NCBI GenBank assembly: GCA_027493375.1
Contig: JAPVWO010000074.1
Span: 1-32,500, forward strand
Length of the DNA stretch: 32,500 nucleotides
DNA from: Candidatus Multivorans thiocomprendens
Lineage (GTDB): Bacteria > Acidobacteriota > Thermoanaerobaculia > Multivoradales > Multivoraceae
Direction: 5' to 3'
The notes beneath the pieces were generated by a model. That model saw nothing but the letters and a program-made list of their open reading frames with translations, was not told the DNA's origin and ran no database searches. The translations under genes and the position numbers were made by a program. Of the stretch, positions 6,620-15,163 are shown piece after piece. How positions within the stretch are numbered: position 1 is the first letter of the stretch; each line of letters begins with the position of its first letter.

Positions 6620-8857
6620 CTACGCCGTAGCCGAAGACGACGCCGAAGACGGCCCCTGGCGGCGCTTCACGGCGCGCACGGCGGACAGGTTCTCGAGGGA
6701 CTCCTGGAGACGATTGAGGTGCTTTCGGTTGCGCACGTCGACGACGACGTCGATGGCCGCCTCGCCGGCGCCGCGGCTGCGGCTCTCGATGTGGCGGATG
6801 TTGCTGCCCTGCTTGGCGATCGCCTCGGTCACCCGGGCCAGGACGCCGGGGCGGTCGCGCGTCTCGATGACCAGGGTGACCGCGAACATCGCGTCGTGGC
6901 GGCGCGCCCACTCGACCCGGATCTCGCGTTCCGGGTGGTACAGCAGGTTGCGCACGTTGGGGCAGTCCACCGAGTGGACCGACACGCCGCGGCCGCGGGT
7001 CACGAAGCCGACGATCTCCTCGCCCGGCAACGGACTGCAGCAACCGGCGAAGAAGGCGAGCATGTCGTCCTCGCCCTTGACGATCAGCTTCGCCTGGTCG
7101 CGCGGCATCACCTTGCTCACGGCCCGGCGCAGGCGGCCGGGCTCCTGGTCGCGGTGGCGCAGCCGCTCGGGCGGCAGCACCGCGCGGAGCACCGGCTTGA
7201 CCGACCCGCGGCCGAAGCCGAGCCGGCTGAACAGCTCGTCGATGCCGGAGTAGCCCTCCGCGGCGATGAAGTCCGCCATCTCCTTCGACTCGAAGATCCG
7301 CCGCGGGCTCACGCGGTAGCGGCGCAGCTCGCTGGCCAGCAGCGTGCGGCCGATCTCGATCGCCCGCTTCTTCTGCTCCGCGTTGATCCAGTGGCGGATC
7401 TTGCTGCGCGCCTTCGGCGTGGCGACGATGTTCAGCCAGTCCCGGCTGGGCTCCCGGTTCGGGTTCGTCGTGATCTCGACGATGTCGCCGTTCTTCAGTC
7501 CGGTCCGCAACGGCACCAGCCGGCCGTTGACCCGGGCGCCGCTGCAGTGGTGGCCGAGCTCCGTGTGAATCCGGTAGGCGAAGTCGAGCGTCGTCGCGCC
7601 GCGCGGGAAGGAGAGCACGTCGCCCTTCGGCGTGAACACGTACACCTCGTCCGGGTACAGGTCGATCTTCAGCGCGCTCATGAACGTACGCGGATCGGGC
7701 GTCTCTTGCTGCCACTCCAGCAGTTGCCGCAGCCAGACAATGCTGCCGTCGTTCTCGTCCGTGTCGAGCTGGCCTTCCTTGTAGCGCCAGTGGGCGGCGA
7801 CGCCCTCCTCAGCCAGCAGGTCCATCGCCCTGGTCCGGATCTGGACCTCGAAGGGCTGCCCCCCGCGCCCCACCACCGTCGTGTGCAGTGACTGGTAGAG
7901 GTTCGGTTTCGGCATCGCGATGTAGTCCTTGAACCGGCCCGGTATCGGATGCCAGAGCTGGTGGACGACGCCGAGCGCTGCGTAGGTGTCCTTGAGGTCC
8001 ACGGTGATGATCCGGAACGCCAGGAAGTCGTACAGCTCCGGAAGGTCGATCTGGCGTTGCTGCAGCTTCCGGTGGATCGAGTAGTAGCCCTTGACCCGGT
8101 AGCTGATCTCGCCCTCGATGTCCGTCTTCCGCAACGCCTCCCGCAGGCGCTCGGCGATCCGCTCCGTCGTTCGCCGCGCCCCCTTGATCCGCTCGTCGAG
8201 CTGCTTGCGGAGGTCCCCGTACTGGTGCGGGTGCATGTGCTGGAAGGCCAGATCCTCAAGCAGCCACTGGATCCGCGACATGCCCAGGCGGTGCGCCAGC
8301 GGCGCGTAAATCTCAAGCGTCTCCCGGGAGATGCGCTTCCGCTTCTCCGCCTCCAGGTGCCCGAGGGTCAGCATGTTGTGAAGGCGGTCGACCAGCTTGA
8401 CGACGATCACCCGCAGGTCGCGCGCCGAGGCGAGGATCAGCTTGCGGAAGCTCTCGGCCTGCACTTCGTCGCTGTGGACGTACTCGTGGCGGCCGATCTT
8501 CGACACGCCGTCCACCAGGTCCGCGATCTCGGACCCGAACCGGGAAGCCAGGTCCTTCTTCGTCGCCCCGGTGTCTTCCAGCACGTCGTGCAGGAGGCCG
8601 ACCGCGACGCTCGTCTGGTCGAACTTGAGTTCGGCCAGCATGTGGGCGACGCCCAGCGGATGGCTGATGTAGGGCTTTCCCGACCGCCGCACCTGGCCCC
8701 TGTGGGCCAGTTCGGCGAAGTCGACCACGCCGCGCAGCCAGTCCTCGTCGCAGGCGCGCTCGTTCTCCTGGAGGCGGCTCAGGACATCGCCGATCCCCAC
8801 GTCCCCAGGCTCGCGCAGCGGCGCCGGATCCCGGGGTCGTTCAGCAGCCTGAGCCAT
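6620..8857 (-). CDS. rsh: bifunctional (p)ppGpp synthetase/hydrolase (RelA/SpoT homologue)
   Basis: This 745-residue protein has the full long-RSH architecture. Hydrolase HD domain: YISHPL (H66), HDVLED (H90-D91) and VKLVDRLHN. Synthetase domain: GRFKDYIAMPKPNLYQSLHT with EVQIRT downstream. TGS domain: VYVFTPKGDVLSFPRGAT. The conserved-cysteine region contains GCCSPLPGEEIVGFVTRGRG, and the C-terminal ACT domain begins at VTLVIETRDRPGVLARV. Both catalytic sites look intact, so it should both make and degrade the alarmone. The start ATG follows the secF stop by 10 bases, placing it last in the yajC-secD-secF string. The hydrolase residues make RelA-only function unlikely. Confidence 0.95.
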   Translation of the reverse strand: MAQAAERPRDPAPLREPGDVGIGDVLSRLQENERACDEDWLRGVVDFAELAHRGQVRRSGKPYISHPLGVAHMLAELKFDQTSVAVGLLHDVLEDTGATKKDLASRFGSEIADLVDGVSKIGRHEYVHSDEVQAESFRKLILASARDLRVIVVKLVDRLHNMLTLGHLEAEKRKRISRETLEIYAPLAHRLGMSRIQWLLEDLAFQHMHPHQYGDLRKQLDERIKGARRTTERIAERLREALRKTDIEGEISYRVKGYYSIHRKLQQRQIDLPELYDFLAFRIITVDLKDTYAALGVVHQLWHPIPGRFKDYIAMPKPNLYQSLHTTVVGRGGQPFEVQIRTRAMDLLAEEGVAAHWRYKEGQLDTDENDGSIVWLRQLLEWQQETPDPRTFMSALKIDLYPDEVYVFTPKGDVLSFPRGATTLDFAYRIHTELGHHCSGARVNGRLVPLRTGLKNGDIVEITTNPNREPSRDWLNIVATPKARSKIRHWINAEQKKRAIEIGRTLLASELRRYRVSPRRIFESKEMADFIAAEGYSGIDELFSRLGFGRGSVKPVLRAVLPPERLRHRDQEPGRLRRAVSKVMPRDQAKLIVKGEDDMLAFFAGCCSPLPGEEIVGFVTRGRGVSVHSVDCPNVRNLLYHPEREIRVEWARRHDAMFAVTLVIETRDRPGVLARVTEAIAKQGSNIRHIESRSRGAGEAAIDVVVDVRNRKHLNRLQESLENLSAVRAVKRRQGPSSASSSATA

Positions 8858-8867
8858 AGCCCGCTAC

Positions 8868-10046
8868 CTACGCGGCCGCTGCCCTCTTCTCTCGTCGCGC
8901 GCGGCCAAAGGTGGTTTCCCAGATCAGGACGATCGGGCTCGCGACGTAGATCGACGAGTAGGTGCCGACGAGCACGCCGACGAGGAGCAGGAAGGAGAAG
9001 CCGCGGATCACGTCGCCGCCGAGGACGAAGAGGCAGCCGACGGCGAGCAGCGTGGTGCCGGAGGTCAGCGCGGTGCGCGACAGGGTCTGGTTCAGGCTCC
9101 GGTTCAGCACGTCGACAAGGGACTCCCGGCGGTTCCGCCGCAGGTTCTCGCGCACCCGGTCGAAGACGACGACGGAGTCGTTGACCGAGTAGCCGATGAC
9201 GGTCAGGAAGGCGGCTATCGTGGTCAGGTTGAACTCGTAGCCCGCGAAGGCGAACAGACCCAGGCAGACGGCGACATCGTGGGCGAGGGCGACCAGGGCG
9301 CCGATCCCGAAGCGCAGCTCGAACCGGAACCAGATGTAGGTCAGGATGCCGGCCAGGGAGAAGGCGATCGCCAACAGGCCCTTGCGCCGCAGTTCGCCGC
9401 CGATCTGCGGCAGCACGCTGTCGCTCGACTGGACCGCGAAGTGGCCGAAGGTGGCGCCGTCCCTGATCACCGCCAAGGCCTCGGCACTGAGCGCTTCGCC
9501 CGGCCGTATCTCGGACCAGTCGCGGATCAGCCCACCGGTTCGGCGCAGGGCCATGACCTCGGCCGCCCCTTCCCGGTAGTGCTCCCGGGCGCCGATGTCG
9601 TCACCCGTCGCCCGCATGCCGTCCGGATCGGCGCCGAGCAGCATCGAGGCGAGCGCCTCGGTGCCCTGCCGGTTCAGGTCGAAGCCGCTGACGTCGCTGT
9701 TGTAGCGCCGCTCCAGCACCTCCTCGACCCGGGAGGCGCTGCTGCGCTGTTCCTCGTCGTCGGCGACCGGAGTCTTCAGGATGATGGCGTTGTCCCCCTC
9801 CTCGCCGAACGCCTGGATCGAGGCGTTCTCGATCCCCGCCTCCTGCAGCAGCCCGCGGAGCTCCTGGACGTCGGGCGGCTCGTCGAACTGCACGATCATC
9901 TGGGTGCCGCCGGCGAAGTCGATGCCCAGGTTCAACTGCCGGCTGAAGATGTAGCCGAGCGCCGCGATGACGGCCACCGCGGACAGGGTCAGGCACACGC
10001 GCCGCGCGCGCATGAAGTCGAAACTCGTGTTGCGGAAGAACTCCAT
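8868..10046 (-). CDS. secF: protein-export membrane protein SecF with enlarged periplasmic domain
   Basis: SecF works with SecD to drive late stages of Sec export using the ion gradient. The 392-residue protein has helix 1 (about 16-35), the LGIDFAGGTQM signature, a periplasmic P1 region (about 36-220), then five helices including the conserved VIGYSVNDSVVVFDRVREN segment. SecF proteins are commonly near 300-320 residues; here the extra length is in P1 (about 125-205: RQGTEALASMLLGADPDG and the following acidic helices). It lies 10 bases after secD. A lysine/arginine-rich tail ends the protein. Confidence 0.95.
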   Translation of the reverse strand: MEFFRNTSFDFMRARRVCLTLSAVAVIAALGYIFSRQLNLGIDFAGGTQMIVQFDEPPDVQELRGLLQEAGIENASIQAFGEEGDNAIILKTPVADDEEQRSSASRVEEVLERRYNSDVSGFDLNRQGTEALASMLLGADPDGMRATGDDIGAREHYREGAAEVMALRRTGGLIRDWSEIRPGEALSAEALAVIRDGATFGHFAVQSSDSVLPQIGGELRRKGLLAIAFSLAGILTYIWFRFELRFGIGALVALAHDVAVCLGLFAFAGYEFNLTTIAAFLTVIGYSVNDSVVVFDRVRENLRRNRRESLVDVLNRSLNQTLSRTALTSGTTLLAVGCLFVLGGDVIRGFSFLLLVGVLVGTYSSIYVASPIVLIWETTFGRARREKRAAAA

Positions 10047-10056
10047 CGACGTATCT

Positions 10057-11631
10057 CTAGATCGACAGGCGCTCGACGCGGGCCGAGCGCGACAGGAGCA
10101 GGTCGAACAGCAGCCGGCTGTTGAAGACCGCCGTGAACACCGAAGCCAGGATGCCCACGGTCAGGGTCACCGCGAAGCCGCGGATCGCGCCGGTGCCGAA
10201 GTTGATCAGGAAGATGGCCGCGATCAGGGTCGTGAGGTTCGCGTCGAGGATAGACGACCACGCCTTGCCGAAGCCCGAGACGACGGCCGCCTTGACCGTG
10301 CGGCCGTTGCGCAGTTCCTCGCGGATCCGCTCGAACACGAGGACGTTCGCGTCCACCGCCATGCCGATCGTCAGGATCAGACCGGCGATGCCCGGCAGCG
10401 TCAGGGCGGCGCCGAAGTAGGCGAGGACGCCGAACACCAGCACGAAGTTGAGCGCCAGCGCCACCATCGCGTTGATGCCCGAAGCCTTGTAGACGACCAG
10501 CATCGCCAGGATCACCAGCACGATGCCGAAGAGGAAGGCGCGGGTCCCCTGGTCGATGGAGTCCTGTCCGAGCGACGGGCCCACCGCCTGCTGCTGCAGG
10601 TAGTTGATCCCCGCGGGCAGGGCGCCCGAGCGCAGAACGGTCGCCAGGTCCTCGACCTCCTGCTGGGTGAAGGAACCGCGGATGATCCCGGAGTCCGAGA
10701 TCCGGCCTTCGATGACCGGCGCCGACTGGACCTTGCCGTCCAGCACGATCGCCAGCGGCCGGCCGATGTTCGCCCCGGTCCAGTCCTCGAAGATCTGGGC
10801 GCCCTCGTGGGTGAGCGAGAAGTTGACCACCGGCTCCTGGAACTGCCCGATGCCGGCGCGCGCCGTCTTCAGGTCGCGGCCGGTGATCACGGGACGCCGC
10901 TCGAGCGCGTAGTAGACCTGCCCGAGCACGTTGCCGTCCTCGTCGCGCTGGTCCTGGGCGGCGATCTCCAGCTCCTCGGGCAGCGTGCCGCCGTAGCGGT
11001 CGAGGATCTCCTGGCGGTCGAATGCCGCTCCCCCGCTCTCCGGGTACACGGCGAGCCGGAACTCGAGGAAGGCGGTGTTCTTGATCAGGTTCTTCACCCG
11101 TTCCGGATCGTCGACGCCCGGAAGCTGGACGACCAGCCGGTTGCTGCCCAGGCCCTGGCGCTGGATCACCGGCTCGGCGACGCCGAACTCGTCGACCCGG
11201 TTGCGGATCGTCTGCAGGGCCTGGTCGATCGCCTGCTCGCGAATCGTGTTCACCTCGTCCGGCCGGCGCTCGAAGATCACGTCCTCGCCGCTGCGCCGCC
11301 AGGTCCAGTACGGCACGTTCTCCTCGATGATCACGGGAAGCAGGGCGTCCTGGTCGGGCGGCAGGCCGGAAAGCCGGAACCGGGCAGGGGTCTCGGTGAC
11401 CGCGCTCGTGCCCTCGGCGCCCTGCTCGGCGAGTTCCTGGATCAGGCTGTCGATGTCCTTCTGCGCCTCGGCCCGCAGCGCGTCGTCGGTCAGCACCTCG
11501 AGCAGCAGGTGGATGCCGCCCCGGAGGTCGAGACCCAGGTTGATCGAGTCGGCAAGCGGGAAGGCCGAGAACGCGCAGGCCGAGACGACCGCCACCACGA
11601 CCAGACCCCGCCAGAGCAGATTCCGGTTCAT
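10057..11631 (-). CDS. secD: protein translocase subunit SecD
   Basis: SecD pairs with SecF in the inner membrane and pulls exported proteins into the periplasm. At 524 residues the product shows an N-terminal helix, LGLDLRGGIHLLLEV, the periplasmic P1 base and head with GANRL-type segments (GLGSNRLVVQLPGVDDPERV), GRPLAIVLDGKVQSAPVI, ALPAGINYLQQQAVGPSLG, and the five-helix C-terminal part with LTIGMAVDANVLVFERIREE. The ATG overlaps the yajC stop as ATGA (11628-11631). tgt-yajC-secD-secF is a widely conserved order, which supports all four calls. Confidence 0.96.
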   Translation of the reverse strand: MNRNLLWRGLVVVAVVSACAFSAFPLADSINLGLDLRGGIHLLLEVLTDDALRAEAQKDIDSLIQELAEQGAEGTSAVTETPARFRLSGLPPDQDALLPVIIEENVPYWTWRRSGEDVIFERRPDEVNTIREQAIDQALQTIRNRVDEFGVAEPVIQRQGLGSNRLVVQLPGVDDPERVKNLIKNTAFLEFRLAVYPESGGAAFDRQEILDRYGGTLPEELEIAAQDQRDEDGNVLGQVYYALERRPVITGRDLKTARAGIGQFQEPVVNFSLTHEGAQIFEDWTGANIGRPLAIVLDGKVQSAPVIEGRISDSGIIRGSFTQQEVEDLATVLRSGALPAGINYLQQQAVGPSLGQDSIDQGTRAFLFGIVLVILAMLVVYKASGINAMVALALNFVLVFGVLAYFGAALTLPGIAGLILTIGMAVDANVLVFERIREELRNGRTVKAAVVSGFGKAWSSILDANLTTLIAAIFLINFGTGAIRGFAVTLTVGILASVFTAVFNSRLLFDLLLSRSARVERLSI

Positions 11632-11939
11632 GACTTCGTCTCCTCGGCCAGGCCGGTGATCGACGACTTCGTGACCTTCACCCTGACCCCGTCCGCGATC
11701 TGCAGGATGACGGTGGTCGGCTCGGTCGACACGACGTCGCCGAAGACGCCGCCCTGGGTGAGAACGCGGTCGCCCTTCTTCAGCGCCTCCACCGTCGCCT
11801 GCAGTTGCTTGCGCCGCCGACGCTCCGGAGCGATCAGAAGGAAGTAGAAGATGGCGCCGATCAGGATGAGCGGCAGAAACTGAATGAGACCCGAGGGCCC
11901 GCCCCCCGTGGCCACAAACAGTGCGAAGTCAGGAATCAT
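11628..11939 (-). CDS. yajC: preprotein translocase subunit YajC
   Basis: YajC is a small inner-membrane partner of SecDF. The 103-residue product has one helix (about 18-38, FLPLILIGAIFYFLLI) followed by the family's basic ERRRRKQLQ stretch and the soluble domain with LKKGDRVLTQGGVFGDVV. GGGAG about nine bases before the ATG is a plausible ribosome binding site. The stop overlaps secD as ATGA. The 73 bases between tgt and yajC contain nothing notable. Confidence 0.95.
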   Translation of the reverse strand: MIPDFALFVATGGGPSGLIQFLPLILIGAIFYFLLIAPERRRRKQLQATVEALKKGDRVLTQGGVFGDVVSTEPTTVILQIADGVRVKVTKSSITGLAEETKS

Positions 11940-12012
11940 CTCTGGTGCTCCCAGCGGAGTGCTTGGCTAACGGCGGGCCGACCGGTCGCGGCCTGCACCG
12001 CAAAGGCGTACC

Positions 12013-13158
12013 CTATCGCCGTTCGGCCTCCGGTTGCCCCTCCGGATCGACTCCCGGCGCCCGCGCCGCCGCGAAAGCGGCCAGCTCGCCGCCGGCGACC
12101 GCCCGGCGCACCTCGGACATGAAGTCGAGGTAGAAGCGCACGTTGTGTTCGGTCGCCAGCACCTTGCCGGTGATTTCGCCGCAACGGAACAGGTGGTGCA
12201 GGAAGGCCCGGCTGTGGCGGCGGCAGACCGGGCAGCCGCAGGCCGGATCCACGGGCCGCGGATCCTCCCGGTAGCGGGCCTTCTTGATCCTGACGATGCC
12301 AGTGGACGAGAACAGCGTGCCGTGGCGGGCGTTGCGCGACGGCAGCACGCAGTCGAAGAGGTCGACGCCGAGGCCCACGGCGTGGAGGATGTCCGCGGGA
12401 TGGCCGAGGCCCATCAGATAGCGGGGCCGGTCCTCCGGCAACACCGGCGCGACCCAGGACGTGGCCAGCCGGCCCAGTTCGCGCGCTTCGCCGACGCTGA
12501 CGCCGCCGATCGCGTAGCCGTCGAAGGGCAGGGCGGCGAGGTCCTCCGCCCCCGCGATTCGCAGATCCTCGAAGAAACTCCCCTGCACGATGCCGAACAG
12601 GCCCGCGGTACCTGGGCCTCCTTCCGCTCCCCAGCGGTCCAGCGAGCGCCTCGCCCAGAGGTTCGTCCGCCCCAGCGCCTCGGCCGCCGCCTCCCGGTCC
12701 ACCGGCCACGGCGGGCACTCGTCGAGCACCATGGCCGCGTCCACCCCGACCTGCTCCTGGAACTCCACCACCCGCTCGGGCGTCAGCTCGACCGTGCCGC
12801 CGTCGTGGGGGCTCCGGAAGGTGACGCCCAGGTCGTCGACCCGCCGCAGCCCGGCCAGACTGAACACCTGGTAACCGCCGCTGTCCATCGCCAGCGGACC
12901 GTCCCAGCCGATGAACTCGTGCAGGCCGCCCAGACCGGTGATCCGCTCGGCGCCCACCCGCTCCAGCAGGTGGAACAGGTTCGTCATCAGGAGCCGTGCT
13001 CCGGCCGCCTCCAGCACCTCCTGGCTCAGGCCCTTCACCGCGCCCAGCGTGCCGACCGGCATGAAGGCCGGCGTCTCGACCTCGCCGTGGGCCGTGGTCA
13101 GGCGGCCGAGACGGGCGAGCCCGTCACGCGAGACGACACGGAAGCCGAAGCCGCTCAG
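12013..13158 (-). CDS. tgt: queuine tRNA-ribosyltransferase, CTG start proposed
   Basis: Tgt replaces guanine-34 of GUN tRNAs with preQ1 on the queuosine pathway. From the proposed start the protein is 381 residues, close to the usual 375. Active-site features by position: D92 in AMDSGGYQVFSL, D146 in VLDECPP, GGVSVGE (219-224), nucleophile D269 in FDCVLPSRNARHG, and zinc ligands C307, C309, C312 and H338. The N-terminal strand FGFRVVSRDGLARLGRLTT aligns with the family start, but no ATG, GTG or TTG lies there; the first ATG is M33 in PAFMPVGT. CTG 13158 overlaps the lolA stop as CTGA and is the best start. It heads the conserved tgt-yajC-secDF cluster. Confidence 0.95.
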   Translation of the reverse strand: MSGFGFRVVSRDGLARLGRLTTAHGEVETPAFMPVGTLGAVKGLSQEVLEAAGARLLMTNLFHLLERVGAERITGLGGLHEFIGWDGPLAMDSGGYQVFSLAGLRRVDDLGVTFRSPHDGGTVELTPERVVEFQEQVGVDAAMVLDECPPWPVDREAAAEALGRTNLWARRSLDRWGAEGGPGTAGLFGIVQGSFFEDLRIAGAEDLAALPFDGYAIGGVSVGEARELGRLATSWVAPVLPEDRPRYLMGLGHPADILHAVGLGVDLFDCVLPSRNARHGTLFSSTGIVRIKKARYREDPRPVDPACGCPVCRRHSRAFLHHLFRCGEITGKVLATEHNVRFYLDFMSEVRRAVAGGELAAFAAARAPGVDPEGQPEAERR

Positions 13159-13922
13159 TTGAGATCGATCTCGGTGACTTCGACGTCGTCGGGCAGCGCC
13201 AGGGTGAACTCCGAGTCGTCGATCGGCTCGTTCAGGACCACGTCTTCGAGGGTGACGAGCCGCTCGTCGCCGCTCGCGTGGACGATCCTGAACCTCCGGG
13301 GCAGGAAGCTCGCCGGATCGATCCAGATGTCGATCGCCCGCACCCTCCGCGCCACGCTCCGGTAGTCCGGCGTCAGGTGCAGGTAGAAGGGATCCCCTTC
13401 CGCCTGGGGGAACTCCGCCCGCACCGCGAAGTACTTCATCAAGGTCTCGAGGTTGCCGGCGGGCCCCATGTACTCGAGCACCTGCTCGGACAGACGGCCC
13501 ACTTCCGTCACCCTGGCGGTGCCGAGATCGACATACCAGGTGGTGGCCGTGTCGCCGTGGACGGTCATGATCACCGGCTTCGGCTCCACCATCTCCCACC
13601 TCAGCGCGTCGGGCGGCCGGTAGCGGAACCAGCCGCTGCCTTCCTCCGGCTCCAGCAGGAGCTCCCCCTCCATCCGCTGGATCAGCCGCGCCTGAAGCGT
13701 CTCGATCAGGTTCTGCTCGTACTTCACCCGCTCGACCAGCCGGTCGAGGCGTTCGCGCAGGCCCAGGCTCACGTCGGTGGGATCGGGCGGGGGGACCGGC
13801 GGATCCGGCACCTGGCTCTCGAGCCCCGGAGCCGCGGCGAAGGCGAGGACCGTCAGAAGCGCCAGCGACGGGGCGGCCCGCCTCGACATGCCGTTGCCGG
13901 TACTGAACCTGCGGTACTTCAT
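13155..13922 (-). CDS. lolA: outer-membrane lipoprotein carrier protein LolA-like
   Basis: LolA shuttles lipoproteins through the periplasm. The 255-residue product starts with a Sec signal (SRRAAPSLALLTVLAFAAAP) and continues with an amphipathic helix (LGLRERLDRLVERVKYEQN) and the half-barrel strands typical of LolA: GELLLEPEEGSGWFRYRPPD, ALRWEMVEPKPVIMTVHGD, and IDIWIDPASFLPRRFRIV. ATG 13889 is an alternative start that would leave a shorter n-region; neither start has a clear Shine-Dalgarno. The TGA overlaps the proposed CTG of tgt. Divergent from the HD-domain gene, with 47 bases between starts. Confidence 0.82.
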   Translation of the reverse strand: MKYRRFSTGNGMSRRAAPSLALLTVLAFAAAPGLESQVPDPPVPPPDPTDVSLGLRERLDRLVERVKYEQNLIETLQARLIQRMEGELLLEPEEGSGWFRYRPPDALRWEMVEPKPVIMTVHGDTATTWYVDLGTARVTEVGRLSEQVLEYMGPAGNLETLMKYFAVRAEFPQAEGDPFYLHLTPDYRSVARRVRAIDIWIDPASFLPRRFRIVHASGDERLVTLEDVVLNEPIDDSEFTLALPDDVEVTEIDLN

Positions 13923-13943
13923 CGTGTTGGACGGCGCCGGTCG

Positions 13944-13950
13944 TAGAGTA
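13944..13950. promoter_or_regulatory. possible divergent -10 boxes for lolA and the HD gene
   Basis: TAGAGT on the plus strand (13944-13949) and TACTCT on the minus strand (13950-13945) overlap almost completely. Each lies about 20-22 bases before the start codon it faces (13970 and 13922). TGC precedes TACTCT, giving an extended -10. No -35 is clear, so this remains a weak prediction. Confidence 0.25.
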
Positions 13951-13969
13951 GCAATCAGCGAGTCCCCCG

Positions 13970-15163
13970 ATGAACGCGCCTCCAAGCCTCGCCTTCCGCG
14001 ACCCGATCCACGGCTTCATCGAGGCCGACGAACTCGAAGCCGCGCTCATCCGCACCCGGCCGATGCAGCGCCTGCGTTCGATCCGCCAACTCGGCCTGAC
14101 CCATCTCGTATTCCCCGGCGCCGAGCACAGCCGTTTCGGACACGCCCTGGGCACGATGCACCTGGCCGGCCGCGTCTACGACACCCTGGCCCGGGCCGAG
14201 GACACGCCGCTCGAAGCCGGTCCGCGAGCGCGCGCCCGGCGCCTGGTGCGGGCGGCCGCCCTGCTCCACGACCTCGGGCACGCTCCCTTCAGCCACTGGG
14301 CCGAGGACCTGTTCGAGGACGGCATCGACCACGAGGAGATGAGCCGGCGCCTGCTCGGCGGCCGCGAGATCGCCGCCGCGTTCGAGCAGCACGGCGACGG
14401 GCTCGAGGCCCGCGACGTGATCCGCCTGCTCGGCGACGATCTCGACGGGCCGGAGCGGCTGCTGCCGCCGATCGTCTCCGGCGAGCTCGACGTCGACAAG
14501 ATGGACTACCTCCTGCGGGACTCCCTCTTCTGCGGCGTCCGCTACGGCAACTTCGACCTCGACCAGGTGATCGCCACCGTGCGGCCGCTTTCCCGTGGCG
14601 CCGGCGGCGACCACCGGCTGGGGATCGACGCCGAGGGCCTGCACGCGGTCGAGGGCCTGATCCTGGCGCGCTACTACATGTTCACGCAGGTCTACTTCCA
14701 CGTCACCGGCAAGGCGCTGGAACTCCACCTGAACGAGTGGCTGCACGAACAGGGAATCGCCTGGAGCAGCGACCCGGAACGCTTCCTGGCCAACGACGAC
14801 GGCGAGATGATGACGAGAATGCGACGCTCGGACAGCCTGCACGCGCGGGCGATCACCGACCGCAGCCACTTCCGGCTCGCCCACGAGACCGGCGAGCACC
14901 TGGACGCCGACGAGAAGCGCGCGTTCGAGCAGCGGCTCGAACCCCTGCGCGAGCGCTACGGCAAGAACGTCCTCGTCTCGAACTCGGCAAAGGACCCCCA
15001 CCGCCTCGGCCGCGGCCGGGTGCCGGTCCGCCAGAACGGAGGGAAGCTCGTGCAGCTCGAGGAAGCGAGCCACTTCGTCCGTCACCTCCGGCGCATCGAC
15101 CGCTACCGGGTGTACTGCAGCGACGCCGTCTACTACGAGGTCCGGCGCGCGCTGGGCTCCTGA
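13970..15163 (+). CDS. HD-domain phosphohydrolase, SAMHD1/YdhJ-like
   Basis: The 397-residue protein belongs to the HD superfamily group that contains SAMHD1 and bacterial dNTP triphosphohydrolase relatives. It begins with the family hallmark FRDPIHGFIE, followed by metal ligands H53 in AEHSRFGHALG, H100-D101 in LLHDLGHAPFSHW and an aspartate at about 174-176 in SGELDVDKMDYLLRD. FCGVRYGNFDLDQVI and LILARYYMFTQVYFH also match the family. Likely activity is metal-dependent hydrolysis of a nucleotide phosphate, possibly a dNTP; the exact substrate cannot be read from sequence. The last 31 bases overlap the convergent trmB end. Confidence 0.88.
   Translation: MNAPPSLAFRDPIHGFIEADELEAALIRTRPMQRLRSIRQLGLTHLVFPGAEHSRFGHALGTMHLAGRVYDTLARAEDTPLEAGPRARARRLVRAAALLHDLGHAPFSHWAEDLFEDGIDHEEMSRRLLGGREIAAAFEQHGDGLEARDVIRLLGDDLDGPERLLPPIVSGELDVDKMDYLLRDSLFCGVRYGNFDLDQVIATVRPLSRGAGGDHRLGIDAEGLHAVEGLILARYYMFTQVYFHVTGKALELHLNEWLHEQGIAWSSDPERFLANDDGEMMTRMRRSDSLHARAITDRSHFRLAHETGEHLDADEKRAFEQRLEPLRERYGKNVLVSNSAKDPHRLGRGRVPVRQNGGKLVQLEEASHFVRHLRRIDRYRVYCSDAVYYEVRRALGS

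Noticed and set aside
6411-7715. A long minus-strand frame overlapping rsh.
   Set aside because: It shares strand and region with the well-supported rsh ACT/TGS part in another frame and shows only Arg/Pro/Gly-rich shadow sequence.
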